Part shown: piece by piece, positions 63,138-64,000 of the stretch | Layout: every line of letters begins with the position of its first letter | Numbering within the stretch: the first letter of the stretch is position 1 | From: an uncultured Rikenellaceae bacterium | GTDB taxonomy: Bacteria; Bacteroidota; Bacteroidia; Bacteroidales; Rikenellaceae | Length of the DNA stretch: 64,000 nt | Direction of reading: 5' to 3' | Assembly: GCA_944321925.1 (NCBI GenBank) | Contig: CALUND010000010.1 | Location: 17,508-81,507, forward strand | Program-made: the position numbers and the translations under genes | The notes under the pieces: model-generated | Told to the model about the DNA's origin: nothing | What the model saw: the letters and a program-made list of their open reading frames with translations, nothing else | Databases searched by the model: none

Positions 63138-63614
63138 ATGTGTTTTATCGAATTTCTCAATGGCTACAATGGAGCCTTTACGGTTCTTCTAACGCTTATT
63201 CTCGTCATCATCAATATCTATATGGGATGGCAGAATCATGTACTGCGGAAAGATACAACAAGACCAAAGATTTGGGCCGAAGTGAATGAAACATCTGGCG
63301 AAGTTCGCTATAAGTTCATTAACTATGGAACTACATCTGCCGTCAATATGCGTATTAGAATAGATCCGTTTTTAGTAGACAGAGTGAAGAATAGTGAAAC
63401 ATTGAGTCGAAGATTGGAACGAATAGAGAAATGTTCATTTTCATTGCTGCCCGGGGATAAGTTTGAGGTTCGCACTGGAAGCATCTGGATGGAAATACAA
63501 GATCGTAAGATTTCTTTATCATATACCTATAAAGATTTGTCTGGAAATTCATATTCAGAAAAATATCTTTTCGATTTATCGGAACTTAATCTTAAAATAA
63601 CCTCCAAAGAGTGA
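63138..63614 (+). CDS. Small membrane protein between hsdM and hsdS, unknown function
   Basis: A 158-residue protein. One N-terminal helix (GAFTVLLTLILVIINIYMGW) is followed by a soluble domain rich in beta strands (RPKIWAEVNETSGEVRYKFINYGTTSAVNMRIRID... and ISLSYTYKDLSGNSYSEKYLFDLSELNL), probably an immunoglobulin-like fold. No family name can be given. It starts 3 bases after hsdM and stops 4 bases before hsdS, so it is made with the restriction genes. Strongly AT-rich. A role in regulating or anchoring the R-M complex, or in a separate defence step, is speculation. Confidence 0.7.
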   Translation: MCFIEFLNGYNGAFTVLLTLILVIINIYMGWQNHVLRKDTTRPKIWAEVNETSGEVRYKFINYGTTSAVNMRIRIDPFLVDRVKNSETLSRRLERIEKCSFSLLPGDKFEVRTGSIWMEIQDRKISLSYTYKDLSGNSYSEKYLFDLSELNLKITSKE

Positions 63615-63617
63615 AAA

Positions 63618-63833
63618 ATGAGCGAGTGGAAAACATATCGGTTGGAAGAACTTTGTACAGCAAAAGGCTCTTATGGTATAGGAGCCCCCGCTGTCGCCTA
63701 TGATGCAAACAAATATACATATCTACGGATAACAGATATAAATGACGATGGGACATTGAATCGCAATGGGTTGATGTCAGTAGACGATGAACATGCCGAA
63801 GATTATATACTTAAAGACATTACTGTCCCGTAA
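63618..63833 (+). pseudogene. hsdS: HsdS specificity subunit, truncated by an insertion sequence
   Basis: It begins MSEWKTYRLEELCTAKGSYGIGAP, the usual start of the first target-recognition domain, and continues YDANKYTYLRITDINDDGTLNRNG to about residue 68. The reading frame then enters insertion-sequence DNA and stops at TAA 63831-63833. An intact HsdS is about 400 residues. The 3' part presumably lies beyond the element. Confidence 0.85.
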
Positions 63834-64000
63834 AAGTTGATAAATAGTTCTTTGAAATTATTGAAATATAGTCAATTACGTGGTTTCTTGAGATGAAACG
63901 GACTTGATTTTGCAACTTTGCAGTCTAATACAAATGGCTGCTATGTTCCAAGACAAATACGTATTCTCTCAATTAACCGCTTTTCTGAACAGGACTCAGT
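63823..64000 (+). mobile_element. IS4-family insertion sequence, left end
   Basis: Sequence changes abruptly within hsdS; the left end probably starts CTGTCCCGTAAAAGTTG at 63823. About 110 bases later a transposase gene starts. The right end is outside the window. Confidence 0.75.
63934..64000 (+). CDS. IS4-family transposase, N-terminus only
   Basis: The frame from 63934 reads MAAMFQDKYVFSQLTAFLNR. MFQDKYVFxQLxxFLxR is the start of DUF4372, the N-terminal domain of a widespread Bacteroidetes IS4-family transposase. The start may be 63934 or the second ATG at 63943, which gives MFQDKYVF directly. The catalytic DDE part lies beyond the window. Confidence 0.8.
   Translation, partial: MAAMFQDKYVFSQLTAFLNRTQ

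Overview
The window looks like chromosome from a Bacteroidales gut anaerobe, most likely Rikenellaceae (Alistipes-like). I infer this from Bacteroidetes-type promoters (TTTG, about 19-20 bases, then TAnnTTTG), the general lack of strong Shine-Dalgarno sites, a fused MurF-alanine racemase, a fused SecDF, an archaeal-type prolyl-tRNA synthetase, BatD/BatE proteins and a fimbrillin-type lipoprotein operon. The core genes have moderately high GC. AT-rich patches mark accessory DNA at about 13.8-15.7, 31.8-39.3, 59.6-61.5 and 63.1-64.0 kb.

Layout. 0-13.2 kb: the end of a bat operon (batE fragment, batD), class I fumarase divergent from class II aldolase, a small membrane protein, proS, a repeat-rich lipoprotein with a FadL-like outer-membrane protein, tRNA-Ser(CGA), a PepSY-like secreted protein and gpmA. 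13.2-15.8 kb: an AT-rich islet (lipoprotein, YdeI-like protein, promoter-associated repeat) ending at tRNA-Ser(UGA). 16-31.8 kb: HU, a small HTH protein, dnaK, secDF, the diadenylate cyclase cdaA, rmuC, and a run of closely packed genes (rpe, ABC-F ATPase, flavoprotein, rlmB, M20 deacetylase, argH, YgjP-like metallopeptidase).

31.8-38.8 kb: a surface-structure locus. A seven-helix membrane AraC-type regulator is followed by four direct repeats with an exact 21-bp period. These abut a -7 box that lacks a -33 element, and a long structured leader precedes three genes (OmpA/DUF3575-like, lipoprotein, lipoprotein with leucine-rich repeats). This is the most interesting regulatory architecture in the window. 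39.3-58.5 kb: envelope and housekeeping genes (lptD, amidase, mlaD-like, mutS2, murF-alr, an RsmI-like methylase, an M3 peptidase, rsmE, a split chromate transporter, a GlpT-like transporter, an M60 peptidase, an exonuclease) and then an AraC regulator.

59.8-64 kb: a defence patch. It holds a DUF2971 remnant, an AbiH-family gene, and a type I restriction-modification locus, hsdM - small membrane protein - hsdS. hsdS is interrupted after about 70 codons by an IS4-family element that runs off the window. hsdR is not visible.
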